From assembly GCF_002964765.1 (NCBI RefSeq), contig NZ_PQCF01000007.1, positions 124,001-188,000 of the forward strand: a stretch of 64,000 nucleotides of DNA. Reading direction: 5' to 3'. The notes under the pieces were generated by a model. It was not told the DNA's origin and made no database searches. It worked only from the letters and a program-made list of their open reading frames with translations. The DNA is from Pseudoalteromonas sp. T1lg88 (GTDB taxonomy: Bacteria > Pseudomonadota > Gammaproteobacteria > Enterobacterales > Alteromonadaceae). The translations under genes and the position numbers were made by a program. Shown one piece after another: positions 29,926 to 38,150 of this stretch (position 1 is its first letter; the number at the start of each line of letters is the position of its first letter).

Positions 29926-31293
29926 TTAAGTCGTAGGTAGCTTGATGGTGGCTACTAAACCACCTTGAGGATGATTTTGCAATACCAGCTCCCCCTGATG
30001 GGCGGCGATGGCCTTGGCGGCAATGGCCAAACCTAGCCCGGTGCCGCCGCTGTGGCGAGTGCGGGCTGTGTCGACGCGATAGAAGGGCTCGGTAATATGA
30101 GCCAGTTCCTGCTCGGCAACGCCCGGGCCGTCGTCGCGAATGCTCAGTTGCCATTGTTGCTGCTCATGCTTGAGCGTCACGTCGATATGGCTATTGGCAT
30201 ATTTGATGGCGTTGCGCAGCAGGTTTTCGCAGGCGCTTGCCAAGAGCATGGCATCGACATTCAGCAGCGGTTGCTCTGGCAATTGGGGTAAGCTGATGGT
30301 TTTGTTGTGTGATTTGGCCTCAAACTCGGCATCGGTAAACACAGGGGCAAACAGTTGCGCTGGAGAAATGGCTTGGGTTTGCAGGTTTTGCTGGCGGTTC
30401 TCCAGACGTGATAGCGTCAGTATGCGCTCTATCATCAGGTCCAAGAGTTGCGCTTCTTTTTCTATACGTTGCAGCTGTGCCAAGGTGTCTTTATCGGCCT
30501 TGTCCTGAGCTATGGCACAGGCCAGTGATAAGCGCGTGAGCGGTGAGCGCAGCTCGTGAGAGATATCACCAAGCAAGGTCCTTTGGGTATTGACCAGGGT
30601 TTCCAGACGCTGCGCCATGGCGTTGAATTCACGGGCGAGAATGCCTATTTCATCGTTTCGCTGTGCGGCTTGAGTCACACGGCTGTCGAGTTGACCCTCG
30701 GCAATGGCCCGGGCACTAGAGCGCAGGGAATTAAGCGGGCCTATCAGGGTGCGGGTAAAGAGAAAACTCAACAATAAGGAGGCTCCTACGGCAACCGCTA
30801 CCTTTAGCCAATGGGGCAGGAGTTTGAGACGCACAAACCAGGGTAGGGTGCGACCTGGGCGCAGCTCATACAGTTGGTACTGGCCATCTGGCAAATTGAT
30901 CAGCAAGGGCCCGAGGGCGTGGAAATGCTCATTAAAAATCATCTGTGGCATCATATCCTGGCGAAAATTCAGCAGGCCTAAATCCACCTCATCAGCGGCG
31001 TTAAAGTTACTGTAGGCCAGGTCTTTTTCCGGTGAATACAGATATAGCTTACGTTTTTTCATGCGTCCTTGGTTGATCACTGCCTCTGCCGTGTGCTGAT
31101 GCTTTTTAGCCGAGCGCTCCAGAGCATGACCCAAACGCTTAAAGTAATGGGCATCGCTGCCCTGCAAGGGTTCATAACTGAGATCGCTGAAGCTAACTGA
31201 GCTCAGTGCCGCCATGAGTATTATGGTGGCCGCGAAGGTGAGCCAGAACCACAGGAAAATTTTTACATAGAGCTTGTTAAAAGGCTTGAACAC
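29926..31293 (-). CDS. cpxA: Sensor histidine kinase CpxA
   Basis: A 455-residue inner-membrane kinase. TM1 is at about 11-32 and TM2 near 164-181, enclosing a periplasmic sensor domain. A HAMP domain (about 182-235) precedes the HisKA box GDISHELRSPLTRLS with phospho-acceptor His246. The N, G1 and G2 boxes (ENLLRNAIKYA, IRDDGPGV, GGTGLGLAIAA) form the ATPase. It lies directly after cpxR, with the intervening gap being zero bases. With the divergent Spy/CpxP gene this makes an envelope-stress module. Confidence 0.92.
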   Translation of the reverse strand: MFKPFNKLYVKIFLWFWLTFAATIILMAALSSVSFSDLSYEPLQGSDAHYFKRLGHALERSAKKHQHTAEAVINQGRMKKRKLYLYSPEKDLAYSNFNAADEVDLGLLNFRQDMMPQMIFNEHFHALGPLLINLPDGQYQLYELRPGRTLPWFVRLKLLPHWLKVAVAVGASLLLSFLFTRTLIGPLNSLRSSARAIAEGQLDSRVTQAAQRNDEIGILAREFNAMAQRLETLVNTQRTLLGDISHELRSPLTRLSLACAIAQDKADKDTLAQLQRIEKEAQLLDLMIERILTLSRLENRQQNLQTQAISPAQLFAPVFTDAEFEAKSHNKTISLPQLPEQPLLNVDAMLLASACENLLRNAIKYANSHIDVTLKHEQQQWQLSIRDDGPGVAEQELAHITEPFYRVDTARTRHSGGTGLGLAIAAKAIAAHQGELVLQNHPQGGLVATIKLPTT

Positions 31294-31977
31294 TTAGGCG
31301 TCTCCGATCAGTACGTAGCCGGCACCTCGAACGGTGCGAATGCGCTCGTTTTCTATGTGTTCGGCTATTTTTTTGCGCAGGTTGCTGACATGCATATCTA
31401 TGGAGCGATCGTAGGGCGCCAAACGCCGGCCTAACACCTGCTCGCTGATCTGCTCCTTGCTGATCACTGCGCCGGGCTCTTGTAACAATAGATGTAAGAT
31501 TGCAAATTCGGTACCTGTCAGGGTCAGGGCTTGCCCTTGCGCGCTGGCGCTGCGACTTTGCATACAGATATTCAGGTTGGCAAATTCCAACTCTTGGCGC
31601 GGCTGGCTGTTGTTTATATGTTCTATGCGCCGGGTGATCGCCTTGATCCTTGCTATCAGTTCGCGATGATTAAAGGGTTTAGGAATATAGTCGTCGGCAC
31701 CAAGCTCAAGGCCGAAGATGCGATCAAAATCATCGCCCTTGGCGGTTAGCATGATCACTGGTACCAAGGAAGTGGCGCGCAGTTGCTTAAGTACCTCAAA
31801 GCCGTCGAGCTTAGGCAGCATTACATCAAGCAGGATCAGGTCATGTCTGTTTTCCATGGCCACTGCCAGACCTTGCTCACCATCGTGGGCACATTCCACT
31901 TCAAAGCCTTGGGAGTGTATATATTCACTGAGCATGGAGGCCAGTTCAATGTCGTCGTCTATTAATAAAACCTTCAT
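31294..31977 (-). CDS. cpxR: Response regulator CpxR (OmpR family)
   Basis: A 227-residue regulator. The receiver domain has the acidic pocket DDD (7-9), phosphorylation Asp51 in LILLDVMLP, and Lys in GADDYIPKPF. The C-terminal winged-helix DNA-binding domain contains LTGTEFAILHLLLQEPG and VRGAGYVLIG. It would bind direct repeats of GTAAA; such a pair lies in the divergent promoter region at 32043-32058. Transcribed with cpxA. Confidence 0.93.
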   Translation of the reverse strand: MKVLLIDDDIELASMLSEYIHSQGFEVECAHDGEQGLAVAMENRHDLILLDVMLPKLDGFEVLKQLRATSLVPVIMLTAKGDDFDRIFGLELGADDYIPKPFNHRELIARIKAITRRIEHINNSQPRQELEFANLNICMQSRSASAQGQALTLTGTEFAILHLLLQEPGAVISKEQISEQVLGRRLAPYDRSIDMHVSNLRKKIAEHIENERIRTVRGAGYVLIGDA

Positions 31978-32042
31978 CGCCTATCTCAAAAACACGGGAA
32001 CTAGTTTCATCTTAACTGATAGCAAGTTTCCAGTGCGACACC

Positions 32043-32058
32043 TTTACACAACCTTTAC
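32043..32058 (-). promoter_or_regulatory. Candidate CpxR box between cpxR and cpxP/spy
   Basis: On the minus strand GTAAA-N6-GTAAA (32058-32043; TTTAC twice on the plus strand), matching the published GTAAA(N4-8)GTAAA CpxR consensus. It lies about 65 bases before cpxR and 85 before the divergent cpxP-like gene, suiting control of either. Confidence 0.65.
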
Positions 32059-32142
32059 GTGCTCCTGACACTGCTTTGCGTTGCGCTTGCTAGAGTAAAT
32101 AACACACCCAGTTCACAACCAAGGACAACTTAGGAGTCCGTT

Positions 32143-32595
32143 ATGAAATTAAATAAATTACTTACAGCCGCCGTTATTTCTATCGGCTTAGCATCAAGCG
32201 TCGCCATGGCAGGCCAGGGCGGTCATCATAAACAGGGTGAGCGCGGCATGCTAAGCGAGCACATGATTGAGCAATTACAGCTTAGCGAGCAACAGCAAAC
32301 GCAAATCAAAGCCATTATGGATGCCAATAAACAACTTAAGCCACAACGAGGCTCGCGTCACGAGGGCTACAAGGCTTTGCAAGCGCTAACTAATACCAGC
32401 GAAAGTTTTGATGAGCAGGCGGCCCGAGAAATCATTCAGGCCCAGCAAAGCAAACAGATGGAGCGCAAGATTGCTCATCTGAAAAGCAAGCATCAGGTAT
32501 GGAATCTTCTTACCGAAGAGCAGCAACAAAAGTTTGCACAAATGAAGGAAAAGCGTAGTAAACGTCATGCCGAGAAACGGGATGCCAATAAATAA
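32143..32595 (+). CDS. cpxP: CpxP/Spy-family periplasmic protein
   Basis: A 150-residue small protein with signal peptide MKLNKLLTAAVISIGLASSVAMA-GQ. Two LTxxQ-type motifs are visible, LQLSEQQQTQI (about 45-55) and LLTEEQQQKFAQM (about 125-137), in an all-helical, charged, Gln-rich sequence. Family members are antiparallel cradle dimers that act as periplasmic chaperones and dampen CpxA. Divergent orientation from cpxR and the CpxR box between them support a CpxP role; a Spy-only role is the alternative. Confidence 0.88.
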   Translation: MKLNKLLTAAVISIGLASSVAMAGQGGHHKQGERGMLSEHMIEQLQLSEQQQTQIKAIMDANKQLKPQRGSRHEGYKALQALTNTSESFDEQAAREIIQAQQSKQMERKIAHLKSKHQVWNLLTEEQQQKFAQMKEKRSKRHAEKRDANK

Positions 32596-32622
32596 GCTGG
32601 TTTGATTTGAGCTACGCAGTAA

Positions 32623-32649
32623 TAAAAGGGGGAAATTTCTCCCTTTTTC
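32623..32649 (+). terminator. Intrinsic terminator of cpxP/spy
   Basis: AAAAGGG and CCCTTTTT flank a self-complementary GAAATTTC core, with one G-T wobble between, followed by T-rich sequence. It closes the cpxP transcript. Confidence 0.8.
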
Positions 32650-32732
32650 TTTGTGTGTTTATAAGGAGATGAACGCAGCTGGGAATACAGTGTGAGCATC
32701 AGTTAAACACCAGGGATAAATTTTATTGCAGA

Positions 32733-33158
32733 TAAAAAAGACGCGACCATATAGGTCGCGCTGACGGAATTTTCCAGCATCCTGCCGGCATTGAAGCAAG
32801 TTCAATTCCCTGTAATCACTGGGTGATTAAGCTGCAACATGGCTGCTGCAGTGTCGTCCCTGTCCCCTTTTTCCTGTGACAACCTGTCGTACGGTTTAGT
32901 GCATCGCATGTAGTTAGCATTTTGAATAACTAAGCCGCTTTGGTTCTCTCCCCCACATCCTGTGTTGCCCGCTCCCTGCTGGCGTTCCTTAGGCGAACCA
33001 ATGCCCGTATCCTCTCGCACATCCTGTGCCTGAGCATCCTGCTCTTTTTCCTTGTCCTAGATTACAGTCCTTCGTGTTCTGCATCCTGCAGCTGTCCTTC
33101 CTGGCAGTCCCTGCTAAGTTTTCCTAACTTTGCCGCTTGTACGCCCTCACAAGCAATG
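32733..33158 (-). ncRNA. csrB: CsrB-family CsrA-sequestering small RNA (candidate)
   Basis: Read on the minus strand, about 425 bases contain roughly 21 GGA motifs, most as AGGA or GGGA. Five are the exact CsrA-binding heptamer CAGGATG, at plus-strand CATCCTG positions 32778-32784, 32956-32962, 33020-33026, 33035-33041 and 33082-33088. Each of the five sits in a short hairpin loop, for example CTGC-AGGAT-GCAG, GAGC-AGGAT-GCTC and GCAC-AGGAT-GTGC. A 5' hairpin GCTTGT...ACAAGC begins the RNA and a strong terminator ends it. No conserved protein reading frame crosses the region. Size and architecture match CsrB/CsrC/RsmZ RNAs, which titrate the translational regulator CsrA. The 5' end is estimated from the promoter. 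Confidence 0.9.
32734..32760 (-). terminator. Intrinsic terminator of the CsrB-like RNA
   Basis: On the minus strand CGCGACC (32760-32754) pairs with GGTCGCG (32748-32742) around a 5-base loop, followed by TCTTTTTT. Confidence 0.93.
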
Positions 33159-33163
33159 AAGAT

Positions 33164-33193
33164 AGTATAAGGGAATGTTTCTTCCCTGGTCAG
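33164..33193 (-). promoter_or_regulatory. Candidate promoter of the CsrB-like RNA
   Basis: The minus strand shows -10 TATACT (33169-33164) and a weaker -35 CTGACC (33193-33188) 18 bases upstream. Transcription would begin near 33157, just at the first hairpin of the RNA. A poor -35 fits an activator-dependent promoter. Confidence 0.65.
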
Positions 33194-33318
33194 CCAGGTA
33201 AACTCATAATAAAAGCTGTAAAACCCGCGTAATAAACTATGTTTTCCTTAATAAATAATGAGTTACGCAATGTTTTGTTTAAATTTTTAGCACTGATTGC
33301 GGCAATCGCCATGTGACT

Positions 33319-33336
33319 TGTAAGATATATCTCACA
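33319..33336. promoter_or_regulatory. GacA/UvrY-like upstream activating palindrome
   Basis: TGTAAG-ATATAT-CTCACA differs by one base from the TGTAAG-N6-CTTACA site bound by GacA/UvrY upstream of csrB and rsmY/Z genes. It is centred about 170 bases upstream of the predicted CsrB-like start, similar to known distances. It also lies about 115 bases before fbpA, so either gene could be the target. Confidence 0.65.
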
Positions 33337-33451
33337 AGGTGGGGGGCCAACTGGGAAATTATTGGGGTTACCAGCGGTTTAGCACTGTACTTTTTCGTCT
33401 TAAACAGTATGATGCTTTTGAGAATTATTTTTATTTAACTAGGAGCTCTTG

Positions 33452-34468
33452 GTGAAGAAAGCACTTGGATTTGCATTGGCATCGGTTGTTTCAGTTTTGT
33501 CTGCAGCGCCAGCATTAGCCTCAGAAACCGTTAATATTTACTCATTTCGCCAGCCCTTCTTAATTGAACCTATTTTAGAAAAATTCACCGAGCAAACCGG
33601 TATCGAAACCAAGGTGGTGTTTGCCAAAAAAGGTCTTATCGAGCGTTTAAAGCGTGAAGGCAAGCATACGCAGGCTGATTTGGTGCTAACCTCAAACTTC
33701 AGTGCGTTAATGCAGCTAGAAGACATGGCACTGACGCAAACCATCAGCAGCGAGCAGATCGATGCCAATATTCCCGCCGGCTTTCGCGACCCTGATGGTC
33801 AGTGGGTGGCACTGACCAAGCGCGTTCGTAATGTTTATTCGTCAAAAGACAGAGTCGGCAAGCTAGATAGCCTGAGTTACGAAGACCTGGCCACGGATGC
33901 GTATGCCAACAAGGTTTGTATGCGTCCGGGCAAGCACCCTTATAACCTGGGTTTGGTGGCATCCATGATAGCTCACCATGGTGAAGCCGAGACGAAAAAG
34001 TGGCTCGAAGGCCTAAAAGCCAACCTGGCGCGTAAGCCGCAAGGAAATGACCGCGCTCAAGTGAGAGCGGTGAAAGAGGGCCTGTGTGATGTGGCCATAG
34101 GTAACAGCTATTACTTCGGCAAAATGATGCAGGATGAGCAGCAAAAGGCCTGGGCGGATGCCGTGTATATCAACTTCCCTAACCAGCAAGACCGTGGCGC
34201 TCATGTGAACGTCTCTGGTGTGGTACTGACCAAGCACTCGAAAAACAAGGAAAATGCCTTGAAACTGATCGAGTTTATGACCGACAATACGGCACAAAAT
34301 ATGTATGCCTCCGTCAATATGGAATATCCGGTGAAGCCGGGTGTGCCCTTGTCTGAGCTGGTTGCGTCCTGGGGTGAGTTTAAAGAAGATACGCTGCCGC
34401 TGGGGGAAATTAGCAAGCACCGTAGCGCCGCGTTACGACTCCTTGACGAGGTTAAATTCGACCTTTAA
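33452..34468 (+). CDS. fbpA: Ferric iron ABC transporter substrate-binding protein
   Basis: About 338 residues with a signal peptide (MKKALGFALASVVSVLSAAPALA-SE). Paired tyrosines in AIGNSYYFGK (Tyr220, Tyr221) are the Fe3+ ligands of FbpA/FutA1 proteins, and NIYSFRQPF opens the mature domain. It catches ferric iron in the periplasm for the FbpB/FbpC transporter encoded next. The GTG at 33452 is chosen because AGGAG lies 6 bases upstream; a TTG at 33449 is too close. An AT-rich stretch at about 33420-33440 loosely resembles a Fur box but is not convincing. Confidence 0.92.
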   Translation: MKKALGFALASVVSVLSAAPALASETVNIYSFRQPFLIEPILEKFTEQTGIETKVVFAKKGLIERLKREGKHTQADLVLTSNFSALMQLEDMALTQTISSEQIDANIPAGFRDPDGQWVALTKRVRNVYSSKDRVGKLDSLSYEDLATDAYANKVCMRPGKHPYNLGLVASMIAHHGEAETKKWLEGLKANLARKPQGNDRAQVRAVKEGLCDVAIGNSYYFGKMMQDEQQKAWADAVYINFPNQQDRGAHVNVSGVVLTKHSKNKENALKLIEFMTDNTAQNMYASVNMEYPVKPGVPLSELVASWGEFKEDTLPLGEISKHRSAALRLLDEVKFDL

Positions 34469-34481
34469 CTGATTAGTTTCA

Positions 34482-36113
34482 ATGCAGTTTAAATTTTCGC
34501 TGTCCTGGTGGCAGCTGATTGCGTGGACGACAGGCTTAGGCCTGTCGTTGCCGTTAGGCTTCCTGATTTTTGAATCCTTGCAAAGTGATCCTCTGGTGTT
34601 TGCGCATTTGTGGGAAACCGTGCTGTGGGATTATATCGGCAACACCATCTTGTTGATCCTTGGCGTGGCCTTGTTGAGCTGCGTGATAGCGCTGCCGCTG
34701 GGATGGTTGGTGGCCTATTGTGATTTCCCCGGTAAAAAGCTTTTTTCCTGGGCCTTGATGTTGCCCCTGGCCATGCCCTCCTACCTGATTGCCTACGTGT
34801 ATACAGATTTGTTCGACTATGCGGGGCCAGTGCAAATTGCGCTGCGCGATGCCTTTGGCTGGCAATCTCCCGACGACTATTGGTTTTTCGATATCCGTAC
34901 CCTAGGCGGTGCCATAGTTATGCTGGCCCTGGTGTTATATCCCTATTTGTTTTTAATTTTTAAAACGGCGCTTAAGGAGCAGTCACATAAGCTGGTGCAG
35001 GCCGCGGAGATCATGGGGAATACGCCGGTGCAAAGCTTTTTTAAGATCAGTCTGCCTTTGAGCCAGGGCGCCATTGCCGCGGCGGTAGCGCTGATCAGCA
35101 TGGAAGCCATGGCCGACTTTGCCACCGTAAGTTACTTTGCCGTCAGCACCTTAACAACCGCCGTTTATGATACTTGGTTTGGTTACTACTCCTTGACCGC
35201 GGCGGCGAAAATTTCCGGCATCATGCTGCTAATTCTGTTTGTGGCGATTTTTATTGAGCGCTATTCCCGTCGTAATCAGGCTGTGTTTGAGCGACAAACC
35301 CAGCCCAGTGATGAGTCTCTCTATCCGCTCACCGGTGGCAAGGCATTCGCCGCCAGCGCTTTTGCCAGCCTAGTATTATTGGTCGCCTTTGTGGTGCCGG
35401 TCTGGGTGCTCGGGGGTTATGCCATCGATTACTTCGAGCAGGCCTGGAACAGCGAGTTTTTCCTTTATGCCTGGCAAAGCCTGAAGATTTCCGCTCTGGT
35501 GAGCGTCCTGGCTATTACCCTGAGTATCTTGGTGGTTTACTTTCAGCGCTTAACGCCGTCGCCTGCCAGCCTTTGGCCTGGGCGTCTTGCCAGCACAGGC
35601 TATGCCTTACCGGGTACGGTACTGGCCATCGCAGTGTTGTTGCCGCTGACGACTCTGGAAGAGAGCATCAATCTGTGGCTTGAGCCCTACGATAAGGCTC
35701 CTGGGCTGTTCTTAAGCGGCACCCTGTTTGCAATTGTGTTTGCCTATGTGGTGCGCTTTTACGCCATTGCCCACGGCAGCATAGAATCGAGTTTTAGCCG
35801 TATTAGCCCGAGTTTGGATATGGCCAGCCAGTCCATGGGGCGCAATGCGAGGCAAACCCTGACCAGTGTACATATTCCTATTCTGAAGCGGGGCATTTTA
35901 ACCGCAGGATTATTGGTCTTTATCGAATGTATGAAAGAGCTACCAGCGGCCTTGCTGCTGCGGCCTTTTAACTTCGAAACCCTGGCCACCCATGTGTTCC
36001 AATATGTCAGCGACGAACAGCTTGAGCTGGCCTCGGTGGCGGCCTTGTTTATCGTCCTTGTGGGTCTTATTCCGCTTTATTTTATTAATCGCTCTATGGA
36101 GCAAAAACACTGA
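34482..36113 (+). CDS. fbpB: Ferric iron ABC transporter permease (two-domain)
   Basis: A 543-residue inner-membrane protein with about 12 hydrophobic helices arranged as two fused permease halves, the usual FbpB layout. Each half has an EAA-type loop: AAEIMGNTPVQSFFKISLPL near 165 and MASQSMGRNARQTLTSVHIP near 450, which contact the ATPase. It begins 13 bases after fbpA, and its stop overlaps fbpC by one base. Confidence 0.93.
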   Translation: MQFKFSLSWWQLIAWTTGLGLSLPLGFLIFESLQSDPLVFAHLWETVLWDYIGNTILLILGVALLSCVIALPLGWLVAYCDFPGKKLFSWALMLPLAMPSYLIAYVYTDLFDYAGPVQIALRDAFGWQSPDDYWFFDIRTLGGAIVMLALVLYPYLFLIFKTALKEQSHKLVQAAEIMGNTPVQSFFKISLPLSQGAIAAAVALISMEAMADFATVSYFAVSTLTTAVYDTWFGYYSLTAAAKISGIMLLILFVAIFIERYSRRNQAVFERQTQPSDESLYPLTGGKAFAASAFASLVLLVAFVVPVWVLGGYAIDYFEQAWNSEFFLYAWQSLKISALVSVLAITLSILVVYFQRLTPSPASLWPGRLASTGYALPGTVLAIAVLLPLTTLEESINLWLEPYDKAPGLFLSGTLFAIVFAYVVRFYAIAHGSIESSFSRISPSLDMASQSMGRNARQTLTSVHIPILKRGILTAGLLVFIECMKELPAALLLRPFNFETLATHVFQYVSDEQLELASVAALFIVLVGLIPLYFINRSMEQKH

Positions 36114-37153
36114 TGACGGCACAGCTTCATTTAGACAATATCAGCTTTAACTATGGCGAGCGTGCCGTGGTGGATAACCTGAGCCTGCATTTGGGCGATA
36201 ACGAAATTCTTTGCCTGTTAGGAGCCAGTGGCTGCGGCAAAACCACCACTCTTAAGGCCATCGCCGGTTTGCTGCGCCCGCATCAAGGGGTTATCCGTCT
36301 CGGCGAGACCATTTTATGCGACGATAATCGCTTTGTGGCGCCTCAGCATCGTAATATGGGCATGATGTTTCAGGACTATGCCCTATTTCCACACTTAAAT
36401 GTGGCCCAGAATATCGCCTTTGGTTTAAAGGCCATGACCCGGGCCAACAAGGTGCAGCGGGTTAAGGAAATGCTGGCGCTGGTCCATCTCGAAGACTGTG
36501 CCAACCGCTACCCGCATCAGTTATCCGGTGGCCAGCAGCAGCGAGTCGCCATCGCCCGAGCCTTAGCCTATAAGCCTAGCCTCTTGTTGTTGGATGAGCC
36601 TTTTTCCAATATTGACCATCAGGTGCGCTTTCAGCTGATCGCCGATATTCGTCGCATTATTAAAGACCAGCAGGTGTCGGCGATTTTCGTGACTCACTCC
36701 AAGGAAGAGGCCTTTGCCTTTGCCGATACCCTAGCTGTGATGCACCAAGGGCAAATTGCTCAACAGGGCACACCGCAGCAGCTTTTTCATCACCCGCGCT
36801 CGAAAGTGGTGGCCGAGTTTCTTGGCTCAGGTTTATATCTGGATGCGCAAAAACAGGATGACTATCACTTTGAAACCCAGTTTGGCGTGGTTCAATCGCA
36901 CCAAGCGGTGGCGGGTAATGAGCTTACCGGGCAGTTATACGTGCGCCCGCACGACTTGCAACTGATACGCGATGACAAGGGGCCTGTAACCGTTGTGTCT
37001 AAGCGTTTTGTCGGCACCGAGTATGTGTATCGGGTGCAGGTGTTAGGGCAAGAGATTGAAATACCAGTAAAACAACCTGAACAAGAGTTTTTGCCGGGAC
37101 AAAGGCTATCTATTACAATTAGTTCACATGCGGTGAATTTTTTCACCGCCTAA
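36113..37153 (+). CDS. fbpC: Ferric iron ABC transporter ATP-binding protein
   Basis: A 346-residue ATPase. Walker A GASGCGKTT (37-45), Q-loop MMFQDYALFPHL, signature LSGGQQQR, Walker B LLLLDEPFSNID and switch VTHSKEEA are present. The C-terminal 110 residues form a TOBE-like domain (LYVRPHDLQLIRDD). It completes FbpABC. The gap to the next gene holds a G+C-rich hairpin (GCCCGC at 37164-37169 with GCGGGC at 37177-37182) without a T-run, so read-through into the peroxidase gene is possible. Confidence 0.94.
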   Translation: MTAQLHLDNISFNYGERAVVDNLSLHLGDNEILCLLGASGCGKTTTLKAIAGLLRPHQGVIRLGETILCDDNRFVAPQHRNMGMMFQDYALFPHLNVAQNIAFGLKAMTRANKVQRVKEMLALVHLEDCANRYPHQLSGGQQQRVAIARALAYKPSLLLLDEPFSNIDHQVRFQLIADIRRIIKDQQVSAIFVTHSKEEAFAFADTLAVMHQGQIAQQGTPQQLFHHPRSKVVAEFLGSGLYLDAQKQDDYHFETQFGVVQSHQAVAGNELTGQLYVRPHDLQLIRDDKGPVTVVSKRFVGTEYVYRVQVLGQEIEIPVKQPEQEFLPGQRLSITISSHAVNFFTA

Positions 37154-37213
37154 AACAGCCCCAGCCCGCAGCGCAGGCGGGCACAATCCAAGAATAAAAA
37201 CATAGGAAATTAG

Positions 37214-38110
37214 ATGGCCAAAGCGCAATCCGGCGTGTGCGCGCAAGCTAACTTACATGGCTTGCATCTGTTTTTTAATGTCCTTGATGGTCAGGATGAA
37301 GCACTCAAGAGCAAACTTGCTCAGCTCCTCGATGTGCAGACGGAGTTTGACGAGCGCTTCTCTGAGGCCATGGTGGCCAGCTTTGTTGCCATCGGCGCTC
37401 AGTATTGGCCGCTATTACACCCCCAACGTACACCATCAACACTCACGAGTTTTCCTCGTATCAGTCATAGCGATCATAGCGTCGGTGTGCAGCCATTCGA
37501 TTTATTTGTGCAAATACGCTCGGACCGTGAAGACGTAAATCATCTTTTTGGTCAGCGGGTTTTGCAATTATTGGCAGGGAAGGTGGAGCTGGTTGAGGAA
37601 ATCAGCTGTTTCCGTTTTCTCGATGGCCGCGATTTTAACGGCTTTGTTTATGCTCCGGATACCCCTTTCGGGCGCCAGAAAATGCTTACCGCTTTAGTCA
37701 GTGACGAAGAGTATTTTGCGCATGGCAGCTATATCCATGTGCAGCGCTTTACCCATAACCTCACGTCCTGGCAGGCACTAAGTCAGGAAGATCAGGAGCT
37801 GGTAATGGGACGCACGCGTCTTGACAGTGAGCTGTTGATGCCGCTTAACGCCAACAGTCATGCGGTGTGCACCGAGTTAAAAGATGAAAAGGGCCAGCCG
37901 TTGTTATTACATCAGGGTATGCCCTTTGCGAGTATGAATAAACAAGGTCTGCTGTCGGTGACCTGCGCCGCCAGTGGTAATGCCTTTGCGCAAATGCTTA
38001 ATAGCCAGCTGGGTAATTATCTGCATTATGATGCCTGGCTCGACTTCACCCAGGCGGATATGGGCGCGGCTTTCTTTGCTCCCTCGGTGGAATTACTGAA
38101 AAGTTTATAA
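37214..38110 (+). CDS. DyP-type heme peroxidase
   Basis: A 298-residue Dyp-type (YfeX-like, class B) peroxidase. FRFLDGRDFNGF is the variant of the GxxDG distal motif, GSYIHVQRFTHNLTSW and VMGRTRLDSELL are conserved, and the His in NANSHAV is the probable proximal heme ligand. No Tat or Sec signal is seen, so it should be cytoplasmic. AGGAAATTAG precedes the ATG. Its position after FbpABC suggests a link with iron or heme handling, but this is inference; it might instead deal with peroxides. Confidence 0.87.
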   Translation: MAKAQSGVCAQANLHGLHLFFNVLDGQDEALKSKLAQLLDVQTEFDERFSEAMVASFVAIGAQYWPLLHPQRTPSTLTSFPRISHSDHSVGVQPFDLFVQIRSDREDVNHLFGQRVLQLLAGKVELVEEISCFRFLDGRDFNGFVYAPDTPFGRQKMLTALVSDEEYFAHGSYIHVQRFTHNLTSWQALSQEDQELVMGRTRLDSELLMPLNANSHAVCTELKDEKGQPLLLHQGMPFASMNKQGLLSVTCAASGNAFAQMLNSQLGNYLHYDAWLDFTQADMGAAFFAPSVELLKSL

Positions 38111-38124
38111 GTAATTGCACAAAG

Positions 38125-38150
38125 AAAAAGAGGCGAGCGCCTCTTTTTTT
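38125..38150. terminator. Bidirectional terminator, peroxidase gene / argR
   Basis: AAAAAGAGGC (38125-38134) pairs with GCCTCTTTTT around GAGC, followed by further T. It overlaps the argR stop region and serves both converging genes. Confidence 0.9.

Noticed and set aside
32802-33170. Short open frames on both strands in the region after cpxP (for example minus 32802-33020, plus 32940-33170)
   Set aside because: Their codons are made of the repeated CAGGATG/CATCCTG and GGA elements; no ribosome site or conserved protein. The CsrB-like RNA explains the region better.
33418-33440. Possible Fur box before fbpA (GAGAATTATTTTTATTT)
   Set aside because: Only about 12 of 19 positions fit the consensus in an AT-rich stretch, so it is not listed as a site, although Fur control of fbpABC would be expected.
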